From the NCBI GenBank assembly GCA_019749805.1, contig JAIEPH010000015.1, forward strand, positions 1 to 64,000: a stretch of 64,000 bases of DNA. Reading direction: 5' to 3'. A model generated the notes under the pieces. The model was not told where the DNA came from. It made no database searches and saw only the letters and a list, made by a program, of their open reading frames with translations. The translations under genes and the position numbers were made by a program. Shown here one piece after another: positions 53,408 to 62,446 of this stretch (its first letter is position 1; each line of letters opens with the position of its first letter). The DNA comes from Mycobacteriaceae bacterium (lineage in GTDB: Bacteria > Actinomycetota > Actinomycetes > Mycobacteriales > Mycobacteriaceae).

Positions 53408-54951
53408 GGCCTGCGGCCCAGCAGCCGGTCGGCGTAGGATCTGCCGTCGGGATCGAAGATCACCCGGTAGGCGGGTTCGGCCCACAGCCGGGTCAGCGGA
53501 TCCACCCGCTCTATCTCGTGCGGGCGCAGCCGGCCCGGCGGACGCGTTCCGCGACATCCGGACTGGTGCCAGTCCTCCAAAGCCTCTGCGGAAGCGATGA
53601 TTTCGCCGATTGCAGCGGCTGGATCGGCGAGCTCGCCATCCTCGCTGCCATCGGGCGCACGGTCCAGATGCTCGCGCAGTAGCCGCAGCCGGAGATCGCG
53701 CGCGAACGTACCGTCGGCGTCCAGCACCGCGCATGTCAGCTCGCTGTCGTGAGTCCACGACCGCCGGTTGAAGTTGTCGCTGCCGACGCATGCCCAGGTG
53801 TCGTCGATGACGCACACTTTGGAGTGCACGTAAACCGGTGTGCCCTCATGGTTCTCGACGTCGAACAGGTGCACCCGGTCCGGGGCGGCGCGTCGGCAGG
53901 CATCGACGGCGAGCTGACGGCCGACCAGCGTCGGCGGGCGGCCGAGGCCGCCCTCGAGATCGAAGTACCTCGGCACGACGGCCACCAGATGCAGATCCGG
54001 GTTCGCCGTCAGCGCACCGACGAGCAGATCGGCGATCTCGTCCGACCACAGGTACTGGTCCTCGAGATAGATCAGCCGGCGGGCCCGCCGCACCGCCTTG
54101 GTGTACCCACGCGCGATGGTGCGCTCCCCGTCCTTGGCGAACTCGTATTTGATCAGGGCGTCGCCGTAGGTCCGCAGCACCTGTACCGCGTGTGAGCCAC
54201 ACGGCGGTGGATCCGGCGGCTGCTCGGGCAACGGATGCCGGTCAGCGGACGCGCCCCCAAACGTGTCGCGCAGCCACGCCAGTGGATTGAAGAGATCCAG
54301 CGGCGCCCGCGCCGTCCAGCGCTCTCGGAACGTGGTGTCCAGCGCACCGACGACCGGGCCGCGCAACTGCAACTGCACGTCATGCCACGGCGGACGCTCA
54401 CCGTAGCGATCGGACATCTGCACCGCCTGCGGATCGCCGCGATGGGACTCGTCGTCGCGACGCGAGTGGCATAGGTCGATGCCGCCGATGAAGGCGACGT
54501 CGCGCTCGGGTTCCTCGGGATGACGCAACAGCACCAGTCGCTGATGGTGCGACCCGCCGAGCAGCACCCGCTGGTCCAGCAGCACCTCCCCGCCGGCGCG
54601 TTCGATGGTTTCGGCGAGATGGCGGTTCTGCTCCTCGTTGAATTGGAGCCTGTTCGGGTACGACCGCCACATCAACCCCTTGACGAGCACTCCGCGCTCG
54701 GCGGCGGAGCGGAACAGTTCGGCGACCGTCGGCCCGTCCTCGCGCAACCGCTGGTCGGCGTCGCCGCGCCAGTCGGCGAAGAACAGGTGGTCACCGGCCC
54801 CCAGCTGGTCCACCTCGGTGACCAGTCGGTCGAAGTAGCACGCCCCGTGAATGAGCGCCTCCGCCTCGTTGCCCTCACTCCACGCAGGCAGATCCCAATC
54901 GGGGTTGCCCCGTTCACCTGACGTGAGAAACCATTCGGCCAGCACAGACAC
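53404..54951 (-). CDS. Phospholipase D-like protein (paralog A)
   Basis: 515 residues, colinear with paralog B. The first motif reads SHHQRLVLLRHP (about 134-145): the HKD lysine is replaced by arginine. The second is normal (VYVHSKVCVIDDTWACVGSDN). In the two-HKD family both motifs build one active site, so this change may slow or abolish catalysis, or make A a partner subunit of B. It is the upstream gene of the pair. Start ATG 54951; the promoter is in the 60-bp gap shared with the divergent lipoprotein gene. Confidence 0.85.
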   Translation of the reverse strand: MSVLAEWFLTSGERGNPDWDLPAWSEGNEAEALIHGACYFDRLVTEVDQLGAGDHLFFADWRGDADQRLREDGPTVAELFRSAAERGVLVKGLMWRSYPNRLQFNEEQNRHLAETIERAGGEVLLDQRVLLGGSHHQRLVLLRHPEEPERDVAFIGGIDLCHSRRDDESHRGDPQAVQMSDRYGERPPWHDVQLQLRGPVVGALDTTFRERWTARAPLDLFNPLAWLRDTFGGASADRHPLPEQPPDPPPCGSHAVQVLRTYGDALIKYEFAKDGERTIARGYTKAVRRARRLIYLEDQYLWSDEIADLLVGALTANPDLHLVAVVPRYFDLEGGLGRPPTLVGRQLAVDACRRAAPDRVHLFDVENHEGTPVYVHSKVCVIDDTWACVGSDNFNRRSWTHDSELTCAVLDADGTFARDLRLRLLREHLDRAPDGSEDGELADPAAAIGEIIASAEALEDWHQSGCRGTRPPGRLRPHEIERVDPLTRLWAEPAYRVIFDPDGRSYADRLLGRRP

Positions 54952-55011
54952 GCACCTGGATGCCCACTTCCGCGGTTATTTACGCACATGAGGGTGTGCG
55001 AAGATCCGGGC

Positions 55012-56250
55012 ATGCCCGTTCTCCGGCGGCTGTACGTCGCACTTTGCGCAATTGCCCTGACCGCCGGGTGCACGCCCGGTGTGCTGCCTGACGAACCGCC
55101 CGCGACGAGCGCGAACACCGACAACGCCAAGGCCGACGCTGTGATGCGCGCCGTGCGCGAGGCGATGACCGATGAACACCTGAAGGCGGTCATCGTGCGG
55201 GTCACCGTCGGCGGGCACGAGGTCGTCACCGACGCCGTCGGCGAATCGATGACCGGCGTGCCCGCGGCCACCAACATGCACTTCCGCAATGGCGCGGTGG
55301 CCATCTCCTACGTCGCGACGCTGCTGCTCAAGCTCGTCGACGAACAGAAGGTCAGTCTCGACGACAAGCTGTCGAAGTTCCTGCCCGAGATTCCGCACGC
55401 CGACCGCGTCACATTGGGCCAGCTGGCCCAGATGACATCGGGTTACGTCGATTACGTCATCGGCAACACCGCGATGAACGATGCGCTCTATGCCAATCCG
55501 TTCCGGCGCTGGACAGTTCACGATCTGCTGCAGTACGCGATCAAACAACCCCTGCTCTACGAACCGGGAACCAACTGGAACTACGCGCACACCAACTACC
55601 TGCTCCTCGGGCTCGCACTGGAGAAGGCGACTGGTCAGGAGATGCCGAAGCTGTTGTCCGATAAGGTGCTTCGGCCTCTCGGCTTGACCAACACCGTCAA
55701 CTCGCTGACGCCGGAGATTCCGGCACCCGTGCTGCATGCGTTCAGCTCGGAACGTCGCGCGTTCCTCAAGATACCGCCGGGCACACCGTTCTACGAGGAG
55801 AGCACCTTCTGGGATCCGTCATGGACCATCACCCACGGTGCGATTCAGACGACCGACATCTACGACATGGAGGCCACCGCGGCCGCCATCGGTTCCGGCC
55901 GGTTACTGTCCACGGAGTCCTACGAGAAGATGGTGTCCACCGACCTCCGCGGAAAGACCCGCAAACAGCCCGGGTGCACCACATGTGACGAGATGACCGA
56001 CGGTTACACGTACGGCGTCGGCATCGTCATCTCCGGCAACTGGCTGCTGCAGAATCCGTTGATGTCGGGGTATTCGGCCATCGAGGCTTACTTGCCTGCA
56101 CAGAAGATCGCCATTGCGGTCGCCGCGACGTACCTCCCCGAAGCCTTCGATGACCAGGGCGACTACACCAACGCCGCAGACACCGTGTTCCGAAAGATCG
56201 GTGCGGTGCTGGCCCCCGACGACGCGCCACCGGTGCGCGCGCCGAAATAA
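55012..56250 (+). CDS. Beta-lactamase-fold lipoprotein lacking the catalytic Ser/Lys
   Basis: 412 residues: signal peptide with lipobox ALTAGC, then a serine beta-lactamase/class C-like domain. The active-site SxxK (in relatives FRIGSVTK) reads FRNGAVAI here, so both catalytic residues are gone; the second motif is YAH instead of YSN, and the third, HSG-like motif is not evident (LMSGYSAIEAYLP). The fold-determining parts remain (VSLDDKLSKFLPEIP, TLGQLAQMTSGY, LGLALEKATGQ). Probably a pseudoenzyme that binds peptides or lipid at the cell surface. ATG 55012 starts the signal peptide; ATG 54988 is in frame. Confidence 0.8.
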   Translation: MPVLRRLYVALCAIALTAGCTPGVLPDEPPATSANTDNAKADAVMRAVREAMTDEHLKAVIVRVTVGGHEVVTDAVGESMTGVPAATNMHFRNGAVAISYVATLLLKLVDEQKVSLDDKLSKFLPEIPHADRVTLGQLAQMTSGYVDYVIGNTAMNDALYANPFRRWTVHDLLQYAIKQPLLYEPGTNWNYAHTNYLLLGLALEKATGQEMPKLLSDKVLRPLGLTNTVNSLTPEIPAPVLHAFSSERRAFLKIPPGTPFYEESTFWDPSWTITHGAIQTTDIYDMEATAAAIGSGRLLSTESYEKMVSTDLRGKTRKQPGCTTCDEMTDGYTYGVGIVISGNWLLQNPLMSGYSAIEAYLPAQKIAIAVAATYLPEAFDDQGDYTNAADTVFRKIGAVLAPDDAPPVRAPK

Positions 56251-56258
56251 GGTGAGCT

Positions 56259-56984
56259 GTGGCTCCGAAAGTTCTGTTTCTCTGCAACGAGCACCTCGCG
56301 ACCGAAGCGCTGCTCGGCGATGCGTTCACCGACCAGGGATTCGACGTCGAGGTGTTCGAGGTCGTCCCCGCCGCGCGCGTCGGCGATCCCGCCGTTGACG
56401 TGACGTTCCCCGACGCAGGCGGCTACGACGTCGTGGTACCGCTGGGTGCGCGGTGGCCGGTGTATGACGACACGTTGCGCCGCACCTGGGTGGGCGCCGA
56501 GACGCAGTTGGTACGTGACGCCGCCGATGCGGGCGTGGCGCTGCTTGGCGTGTGCTTCGGCGGTCAGCTCTTGGCGCAGGCGTTCGGCGGTTCGGTGGCG
56601 CGGTCGACAGAGCCCGAGATCGGCTGGTACGACGTCACCAGCGACAGTCCGGACCTCGTCCCCGGCGGCCCGTGGTTCCAATGGCATTTCGACCGATGGA
56701 CCCTGCCTCCCGGAGCCACCGAGATCGCCCGCACCGCCAATGCGTCGCAGGCATTCGTGCTCGGCCGTGCGCTCGCATTGCAGTTCCATCCGGAGGTCGA
56801 CTCGGAGCTGCTCGAGCGGTGGCTGGCCGACGATATCGGCGGAGAGGTCGAGAGCATCGGACGCACACACGATGAATTGCGCTCCCGCACAACAGAACTT
56901 GCCGATGCTGCGGCGTCACGGGTGGGCGATCTGGTGCGTGGCTTCGTGACTCACGTCCTTCGTCAGCCGTGCCCCAGTTCGTGA
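56259..56984 (+). CDS. Class I glutamine amidotransferase-like protein
   Basis: 241 residues with the triad of class I GATases: Cys in LLGVCFGGQLLAQAFGG (about 100), His and Glu in ALQFHPEVDSEL. Resembles stand-alone GMP-synthase-type GATases that lack a synthetase partner; the acceptor is unknown (gamma-glutamyl peptides are possible). GTG 56259 is 9 bp after the lipoprotein stop, so the two may be co-transcribed. Its last 22 bp overlap the 3-prime end of the convergent epimerase gene. Confidence 0.85.
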   Translation: MAPKVLFLCNEHLATEALLGDAFTDQGFDVEVFEVVPAARVGDPAVDVTFPDAGGYDVVVPLGARWPVYDDTLRRTWVGAETQLVRDAADAGVALLGVCFGGQLLAQAFGGSVARSTEPEIGWYDVTSDSPDLVPGGPWFQWHFDRWTLPPGATEIARTANASQAFVLGRALALQFHPEVDSELLERWLADDIGGEVESIGRTHDELRSRTTELADAAASRVGDLVRGFVTHVLRQPCPSS

Positions 56985-58309
56985 GCGAGCGCACCGTCGA
57001 TGCGCGGGTGCCGGAATCGATGGCCCACCGCCTCCAGCTTGGTGGCGGCAACCCGCTGGTCGGCTTCGGCCAGCTCTCGTGATCCCTGCTCCCCCAGCAA
57101 AAGGCGAGGCGCCAGCGACGGCACGGGTAGCAGCGTCGGCCGGTGCAGTACCCGGCCGAGCGCTTTCGTGTAGTCGGCGTTACGCACCGGTGCGGGCGCG
57201 ACAGCGTTGACCGGACCCGACAGCCTGGCGTCGTACAGCGCGCGGTAGTAGACGTCGAGTAGGTCGTCCAGCGCGATCCAGGACAGCCATTGCCGTCCTC
57301 CGCCGACGCGGCCGCCGAGGCCGGTGGCGAACAATGGACGCAGCAGTCGCAGGGTTCCGCCGTTGGCCGACTGCACGATTCCGGTGCGGACATTGACGAC
57401 CCGAAGTCCGGCCTCGGCGGCGGGCGCGGTGGCGGCCTCCCAGTCCGCGACGACGTCGGCGAGAAAACCGTCGCCGCGCACGCTGTCCTCGCACAGGATG
57501 GCGTCGCCGCGGTCGAATCCGTAGATGCCGACCGCCGAGGCGCTGACGAACGGCCCGCTGAAGCCACTCGCGGCAGCGAGTTCGGCCAGCCGGCGCGTCG
57601 GCCCGATCCGGCTGTCGCGGATCGCCTTCTTGTGTGCGGCCGTGAACCGCCCCGCGATCGACGCGCCGGCCAGATGTACCACGGCGTCAACATCCGACAG
57701 CAGGTCGGGGGCGGGACGAACGGGATCCCACTGCCGCTCGTCAGGCGACTGCGCCGCGTGGCGCACCAACCGGATCACCCGGTGCCCGCCGGTACTCAAG
57801 AACGCCGACAACGCGGTGCCGACCAGGCCGGTCGCACCGGTGAGTGCCACCACCAGCGGACGCAAACCCGCATCACGTGCGTCCCGGTGTGCGGCCAGAT
57901 CGTCGGCGAGTTGCCGATGCCGGTAGGTGAACATCGGTCGCAGCGCAGCCGCGGGTACCGGCGCGTCGATGCGGTCGTACACGCGCGTTCCCGACGGCGC
58001 CTCGCCGAACTCGTGGGTGTGGGTCCAGCGTCCGACGACGCGCGGTGGCCAGGACCGGGGACCGTCGGAGGAGAGCACGTCGACGAACCGGCGTCCGGCC
58101 TCGTACCTGTCGGGGTCATGTTGCGCCACCCACCGCAACCCGCCCGGCAGCCCGAGGACGGCGCGGCCGTCAACCAGGGAGTCGGCCTCGCTCACCACCT
58201 TCATCGGCTGCCACGGCGGTACCAGCCGCCGCATTGCTCCGATTCGCGAGTGCCATTCGAAGACCTCCGCCAGCGGATGGTCGACGACGGTTTCCAACTC
58301 GATGCCCAT
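56963..58309 (-). CDS. TIGR01777-type epimerase with N-terminal START-like domain
   Basis: 448 residues. Residues 1-145 look like an SRPBCC/START-like domain (VVDHPLAEVFEWHSRIGAMRRLVPPW, then RWTHTHEF and YRHRQL); 150-445 form an extended SDR with the NAD motif ALTGATGLVGTALSAFL, the family's RWDP-like QWDP motif, HLAGASIAGRF, SASAVGIYG and the tail FRHP. The start ATG 58309 gives this two-domain layout seen in other actinobacteria. Substrate unknown. It is divergent from the phosphoribosyltransferase gene. Confidence 0.87.
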   Translation of the reverse strand: MGIELETVVDHPLAEVFEWHSRIGAMRRLVPPWQPMKVVSEADSLVDGRAVLGLPGGLRWVAQHDPDRYEAGRRFVDVLSSDGPRSWPPRVVGRWTHTHEFGEAPSGTRVYDRIDAPVPAAALRPMFTYRHRQLADDLAAHRDARDAGLRPLVVALTGATGLVGTALSAFLSTGGHRVIRLVRHAAQSPDERQWDPVRPAPDLLSDVDAVVHLAGASIAGRFTAAHKKAIRDSRIGPTRRLAELAAASGFSGPFVSASAVGIYGFDRGDAILCEDSVRGDGFLADVVADWEAATAPAAEAGLRVVNVRTGIVQSANGGTLRLLRPLFATGLGGRVGGGRQWLSWIALDDLLDVYYRALYDARLSGPVNAVAPAPVRNADYTKALGRVLHRPTLLPVPSLAPRLLLGEQGSRELAEADQRVAATKLEAVGHRFRHPRIDGALAHELGHG

Positions 58310-58369
58310 ATGTCGATATTCGTACCCGCAGCGCCGACGGATTGCCCCCGGGCTGGGTATCCAGGGTCG

Positions 58370-58375
58370 TAATCT
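58370..58375 (+). promoter_or_regulatory. -10 box of the phosphoribosyltransferase gene
   Basis: TAATCT, 17 nt before ATG 58393, with CGGAGA as ribosome site between. Confidence 0.4.
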
Positions 58376-58392
58376 GAAATTTCGGAGATTCG

Positions 58393-59064
58393 ATGAGCGG
58401 AATCCGCGGGCTGACCCGCCGAGATGCGGGTCGTGTGTTCCGGGACCGCCGGGAGGCCGGCGACGTCCTGGCACGGGAGTTGGCGTCCTACCGCGACCGA
58501 AGCAACGTGCAGGTGCTGGGGTTGGCCCGGGGTGGTGTCCCGGTCGGCGCGCAGGTCGCGCGTGCTTTGCACGCACCGCTGGATGTATTCCTGGTACGTA
58601 AACTCGGCGTCCCACAGTGGGAGGAACTCGCGATGGGAGCGCTGGCGTCCGGGGGTGGTGTGGTGATCAACGAAAGCCTGGTCCGCAGCCTCGGCATCGG
58701 CGAAGACCAAATGCAGGCCGCGATAGAGCGCGAAACGGATGAACTACACCGGCGCGAACGTGCCTATCGCGGTGACCGCCCACCGCTGGCGCTGGCCGGA
58801 AAGACCGTGATCCTGGTCGACGACGGGATCGCCACCGGCGCCAGCATGCTCGCCGCGGTGCGTGCGGTGCGAGCCGAGGGCCCCGCTGCGGTCGTGGTCG
58901 CGGTGCCCGTCGGGCCGCAATCGACGTGCCGCGACCTCGCCGCCGAAGCCGATGATGTGGTGTGCGCGATGACACCGCCGGGATTCGAAGCCGTCGGCCA
59001 GGTGTACGAGGACTTCCACCAGGTCACCGACGATGAGGTACGCGAGTTGTTGGCCCGGGGCTGA
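58393..59064 (+). CDS. Phosphoribosyltransferase-domain protein (Rv2143-like)
   Basis: 223-residue type I PRTase fold with the PRPP loop [13 protein letters not shown] (about 137-149), the N-terminal basic [13 protein letters not shown] motif and [14 protein letters not shown]. Base or ligand unknown; related proteins are found in the dormancy regulon of M. tuberculosis and are often stress-linked. In M. tuberculosis Rv2143 lies in the same place next to the wag31-ftsZ cluster. Its stop codon falls inside a tandem repeat. Confidence 0.87.
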   Translation: MSGIRGLTRRDAGRVFRDRREAGDVLARELASYRDRSNVQVLGLARGGVPVGAQVARALHAPLDVFLVRKLGVPQWEELAMGALASGGGVVINESLVRSLGIGEDQMQAAIERETDELHRRERAYRGDRPPLALAGKTVILVDDGIATGASMLAAVRAVRAEGPAAVVVAVPVGPQSTCRDLAAEADDVVCAMTPPGFEAVGQVYEDFHQVTDDEVRELLARG

Positions 59065-59107
59065 GCCGCTAATTCAACACCCGCGGCTGAGCCGCGAATT
59101 CAGCACC
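59056..59107. repeat. Two tandem copies of a 26-bp repeat
   Basis: Units 59056-59081 and 59082-59107 differ at four positions and each contain the palindrome-like GGCTGAGCC followed by AATTCA. The first unit carries the stop codon of the phosphoribosyltransferase gene; the second would give another in-frame-like TGA. It may fold as two short hairpins at the 3-prime end of both convergent transcripts. Confidence 0.7.
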
Positions 59108-59118
59108 GCCCCAACGGT

Positions 59119-59427
59119 TTAGCGATTGCGGTCGTCGCCTGCGACGTCGTCGGCCTGCTCGACGACCGTCGTCTCCGCTTCGTATTCGGGCTCCGCGGCG
59201 GGCTCCGCGGACTCCGGATATTCCTCGTCGAACTCCGCGACTTCGTCTCGCTCGACAGCACCGTCATCGTTTCGCGAGCGGTCCCGGATCGCATCCACGA
59301 TCAGCAGCACCACGCCGATCACGCTGGCAGCGATGCACACCCATGCGATCAGCTCATTGCTGGTGACAACGGCGGTGACCAGCGCCGCCAGGCCGATGAC
59401 TGCGAGCACGAGTGCAACGATCAACAT
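59119..59427 (-). CDS. Small membrane protein (Rv2144c-like)
   Basis: 102 residues: two TM helices (LIVALVLAVIGLAALVTAVV and LIAWVCIAASVIGVVLLIVDAI), then a highly acidic cytoplasmic tail (about 55-100, Glu/Asp-rich). It sits next to wag31, in the same place as Rv2144c. Role unknown; a link to division or envelope growth is suggested only by location. No ribosome site that is clear, start ATG 59427. Confidence 0.82.
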   Translation of the reverse strand: MLIVALVLAVIGLAALVTAVVTSNELIAWVCIAASVIGVVLLIVDAIRDRSRNDDGAVERDEVAEFDEEYPESAEPAAEPEYEAETTVVEQADDVAGDDRNR

Positions 59428-59473
59428 GGATCAACCCTGGGTCGACGGGACACGGCTTGCGAAACGCCGATGA

Positions 59474-60289
59474 CTAGTTGTTGCCGCGGTTGAACTGGTT
59501 GAAACTGCCGGAGTCGTTGTTGGCGCTGGAGTCAACCGGTGCGGCGGAGCCGCGCTGTCCCAGTTCCTCGAGTTGCGACTCCAGGTAGGTCTTGAGCCGA
59601 GTGCGGTATTCGCGCTCGAACGTCCGCAGCTGTTCGAGGCGACCTTCCAACACGGTGCGCTGCTGGTTGATGGTCCCCATGATCTCGGAATGCTTGCGCT
59701 CGGCGTCGGCCTGCAGGGCGTCGGCCTTCTCCTGGGCCTGCCGCAGCTGGGTCTCGGACCGGGTCTGAGCATCGGCCAGCAAGGCGTCGGCGCGTTGACG
59801 GGCCTCGGCGACGGTGGTCTCCGCGGTCTGGCGCGCCTCGCTGACCATGGCGTCGGCCTGGGCGCGGGCGTCGGCGAGCATCTTGTCGGACTCGGCCTGG
59901 GCGGAGCCCGTCAACCGATCCGCGGTGTCCTGGGCCAGGGCCAGCACGCGGGCCGCCTTGATCGCCTGATCCTCGGTGGCCGACTGCTGGGCCGCGGGCG
60001 CCTCATATACGGGCTGCGGGGCGGGCTCAGGTGCGGGCGCAGGTGTGGGAGCGGGCTCGTACTGCGGAATCGACTGCGTCGACTGGCCGCCACTGCCGCC
60101 ACCGGACGCCAGCTCCTGGTCCAGCTCGGCGACACGCTGACGCAGATCGGCGTTCTCCTCGATGAGGCGGGTCAGCTCGTTCTCAACCAGATCGAGGAAC
60201 GCGTCGACCTCGTCCTCGTTGTATCCGCGCTTGCCGATGGGTGGCTTGCTGAACGCGACGTTGTGAACGTCGGCTGGTGTGAGCGGCAT
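59474..60289 (-). CDS. wag31: Wag31/DivIVA polar growth protein
   Basis: 271-residue cytoskeletal protein that marks the cell poles and organises apical cell-wall growth. Conserved N-terminal DivIVA domain ([36 protein letters not shown], membrane-binding and dimerising), a Gly/Ser/Gln and Pro/Ala linker (about 62-100), a long coiled coil (about 108-245) and a Asn/Ser-rich tail. A strong ribosome site (AAGGGGGG) precedes ATG 60289. The TP site phosphorylated by Pkn kinases in M. tuberculosis (Thr73) is not obvious here. Confidence 0.96.
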   Translation of the reverse strand: MPLTPADVHNVAFSKPPIGKRGYNEDEVDAFLDLVENELTRLIEENADLRQRVAELDQELASGGGSGGQSTQSIPQYEPAPTPAPAPEPAPQPVYEAPAAQQSATEDQAIKAARVLALAQDTADRLTGSAQAESDKMLADARAQADAMVSEARQTAETTVAEARQRADALLADAQTRSETQLRQAQEKADALQADAERKHSEIMGTINQQRTVLEGRLEQLRTFEREYRTRLKTYLESQLEELGQRGSAAPVDSSANNDSGSFNQFNRGNN

Positions 60290-60329
60290 TCTCTGCCCCC
60301 TTGAAGTCTGGACCGTAAACCGATCTCAA

Positions 60330-60335
60330 AGTGTA
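60330..60335 (-). promoter_or_regulatory. -10 box of wag31
   Basis: TACACT on the minus strand, 40 nt before the ATG. The remaining 60336-60528 gap holds no gene that I can see. Confidence 0.45.
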
Positions 60336-60528
60336 GAGCCTCGCTGGAACGTAACTGGCGTCCATCCTGTCACACCAGACCCGGCGGTCGCGGGAGAGCC
60401 CAATAATTAAGAGCGAATTTCAATGTTCCCCGCCGACGGCGTCGCGAATCGGTGAACGAATATCGACCTCGGCAAACCCGTGGATGAGGGCCGTCGCTAA
60501 CGCCAAATCCGCGGTGTGCCGACCGATC

Positions 60529-60834
60529 TCAGACCGCTGCGCCGAATGCCAGCTGCATGCCGATGAACGCCAAGAGCAGCAGCACCATGATCGACAGATC
60601 GAAGCGAACGGCGCCTATCGTGAGCTGCGGAATGATCCGGCGCAGCAGCTTCACGGGCGGATCGGTCACGGTCATGATCAGCTCCAGGATCACCACCGTC
60701 ACCCCCTTGGGCTGCCAGTCCCGGGAAAACGAACGAATGAACTCCACGACGACCCGGGCGATCAGCAGCAGCCAGAACACGAACAGGGCGAAGCCCAGGA
60801 TCGAGAAGAATTGCGACAACGGAGCCGACCTCAC
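60529..60834 (-). CDS. YggT-family membrane protein
   Basis: 101 residues with two TM helices (ILGFALFVFWLLLIARVVVEFI and the C-terminal DLSIMVLLLLAFIGMQLAFG) around a conserved loop (FSRDWQPKGVTVVILELIMTVTDPPVKLLRRIIPQ) typical of YggT. Rv2146c counterpart, always beside sepF and wag31, and thought to help division-site placement. Start GTG 60834 matches the length of orthologs (about 96-101); the frame is open further up to GTG/ATG 60873 but that part is not conserved. Confidence 0.9.
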   Translation of the reverse strand: MRSAPLSQFFSILGFALFVFWLLLIARVVVEFIRSFSRDWQPKGVTVVILELIMTVTDPPVKLLRRIIPQLTIGAVRFDLSIMVLLLLAFIGMQLAFGAAV

Positions 60835-60978
60835 TACAGGTGTGACATTCGATACAGGCACGAGGCCGCGCACGCCTGAAGCCGGAGCGCTCGCGCGACG
60901 CCGCCAGCCTACCTGGCACGTTCGGTGACGGCGCCGGCGCCGATGGCCCCTAACTGCTCAGGACCTACTCATAGACAG

Positions 60979-61632
60979 TTACTGATAGGCGTAGAAGCCG
61001 GCCTCAGCGATACGGCGCCGCTGCTCGGCCGTGACGTCCACATCGGCGGGCGACAGCAGGAAGACCTTGGTCGCGACCTTGTCGAACGAACCGCGCAGTG
61101 CGAATGCCAGCCCGGCCGCGAAGTCGACCAGCCGCTTGGCGTCGGCGTTGTCCATGGTCACGAGGTCCATGATCACCGGGGTCCCTTCGCGGAACCGCTC
61201 GCCGATGGTGCGGGCCTCGCCGTAGTCCTTGGGCCGCAATGTGGTGATCTTCGACATCGGGCTGCCCGCCTCGAACAGCTCGGCCATCCGGCGCGGATCC
61301 ATCGCGAGTGCACCGCGGGTGGAACCGCGCAGCGCGCCCAGCCGGGAGGATGCGCGCTCGAAGTCGCGCGTGCCGCGCATCCTCGGCTCGAATCGATCTT
61401 CGTCGCGGAACCCGCCGCGATACCCGCCGGGTGCGTCGTCGTATTCGTCGTAGCCTCCGCGACCGGGACCGTAGCCGTCAGCCTCGAAGCGGTCGTCGAA
61501 CCGGTCCTCACGCGAGCGGCGTGAGTATCCGCCGCGCGAGGTGCCGCGGTCGTCGTCCTCGTAGTACTCGTCGTCATAGTCGTCCATAGGGGCCATCCCG
61601 AAGTAGGCCTTGACCTTGTGGAGAGTGCTCAT
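60979..61632 (-). CDS. sepF: SepF cell-division protein
   Basis: 217 residues: N-terminal membrane-targeting amphipathic helix ([13 protein letters not shown]), a long Asp/Arg/Gly/Tyr-rich disordered linker (about 17-85) and the SepF domain (about 115-210; [45 protein letters not shown]). It anchors FtsZ to the membrane; actinobacteria lack FtsA and ZipA, so this role is essential. Its start overlaps the yggS stop by 4 bp (ATGA). Confidence 0.95.
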   Translation of the reverse strand: MSTLHKVKAYFGMAPMDDYDDEYYEDDDRGTSRGGYSRRSREDRFDDRFEADGYGPGRGGYDEYDDAPGGYRGGFRDEDRFEPRMRGTRDFERASSRLGALRGSTRGALAMDPRRMAELFEAGSPMSKITTLRPKDYGEARTIGERFREGTPVIMDLVTMDNADAKRLVDFAAGLAFALRGSFDKVATKVFLLSPADVDVTAEQRRRIAEAGFYAYQ

Positions 61633-62441
61633 CGCTCGACCCTTCTGATGACTTTCGACTCTGGTGTCTGTGATGAAGATGTGACTGGAGTGACTACTTC
61701 AGGTGACGTTAGAGGACGAGGCCCCATTAGCGCGGTACCGACACGCACACACGTCGAGCCGTGTTGAACCGCCGCCTCGAGGTCGCCGGACATCCCCGCT
61801 GACAGTTCGAGGCGCTGCGGATAGTGGCGCTGTACCCGCGCGAGCTCGGATTGCAGGCGGCCGAACGCCTGGTCGGGGTCCGATCCCAGCGGCGGAATCG
61901 CCATCAGCCCAACGAACTCCAGGCCCTCGCCCGCCTCGGCCGCGGCGCAGACTTCGTCGACCGACGCCGGGTCCGCGACGTCCACGCCGCCGCGTTCGGT
62001 GTCGCCGTCGAGACTTATCTGTATGTAGACGCGAAGCGGCGCGGCGCGCTCGCTGTCGGCCAACGCACGCGCCGCGGCGCGGTTCAACGCGTCGACGACG
62101 CGCACACTGTCGACCGAGTGCGCGGCATACGCCCAGGCCGCGATCGACCGTGCCTTATTGCGCTGGATGCGTCCGACCATGTGCCAGCGAATGGGTGCGC
62201 CGCCCACACTATTGGCGACTTCCACCGCTTTATTCGCCGCTTCCTGTTCGCGTGATTCGCCAAAAGCCTCGCACCCTAAATGGTGCAGAATTGTTACATC
62301 GGTAGCCGGAAAGAATTTGGTTATAGGCAGCAATTCAATTTCGTCGGAATTGCGGCCGGCCGCCTCGGCCGCCGCGGAGAGCCGGGCACGGACGGCGGCC
62401 AGCGCCTCGGCAAGCTCCCGTTCGCGAGCGGCTGCCGTCAT
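61629..62441 (-). CDS. YggS-family PLP homeostasis protein
   Basis: 270-residue single-domain PLP-binding protein with TIM barrel. PLP-Lys in [12 protein letters not shown] (about 40-51), later GRIQRNKA and the phosphate-binding [27 protein letters not shown]. YggS/PLPBP proteins buffer pyridoxal phosphate and affect amino acid balance. ATG 62441 begins 5 bp after the yfiH stop; an upstream in-frame ATG is inside yfiH. Rv2148c counterpart. Confidence 0.94.
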   Translation of the reverse strand: MTAAARERELAEALAAVRARLSAAAEAAGRNSDEIELLPITKFFPATDVTILHHLGCEAFGESREQEAANKAVEVANSVGGAPIRWHMVGRIQRNKARSIAAWAYAAHSVDSVRVVDALNRAAARALADSERAAPLRVYIQISLDGDTERGGVDVADPASVDEVCAAAEAGEGLEFVGLMAIPPLGSDPDQAFGRLQSELARVQRHYPQRLELSAGMSGDLEAAVQHGSTCVRVGTALMGPRPLTSPEVVTPVTSSSQTPESKVIRRVER

Positions 62442-62446
62442 GAGCG

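Noticed and set aside
60874..60978. Possible small gene between yggT and sepF
   Set aside because: No open frame of useful length with a ribosome site on either strand.
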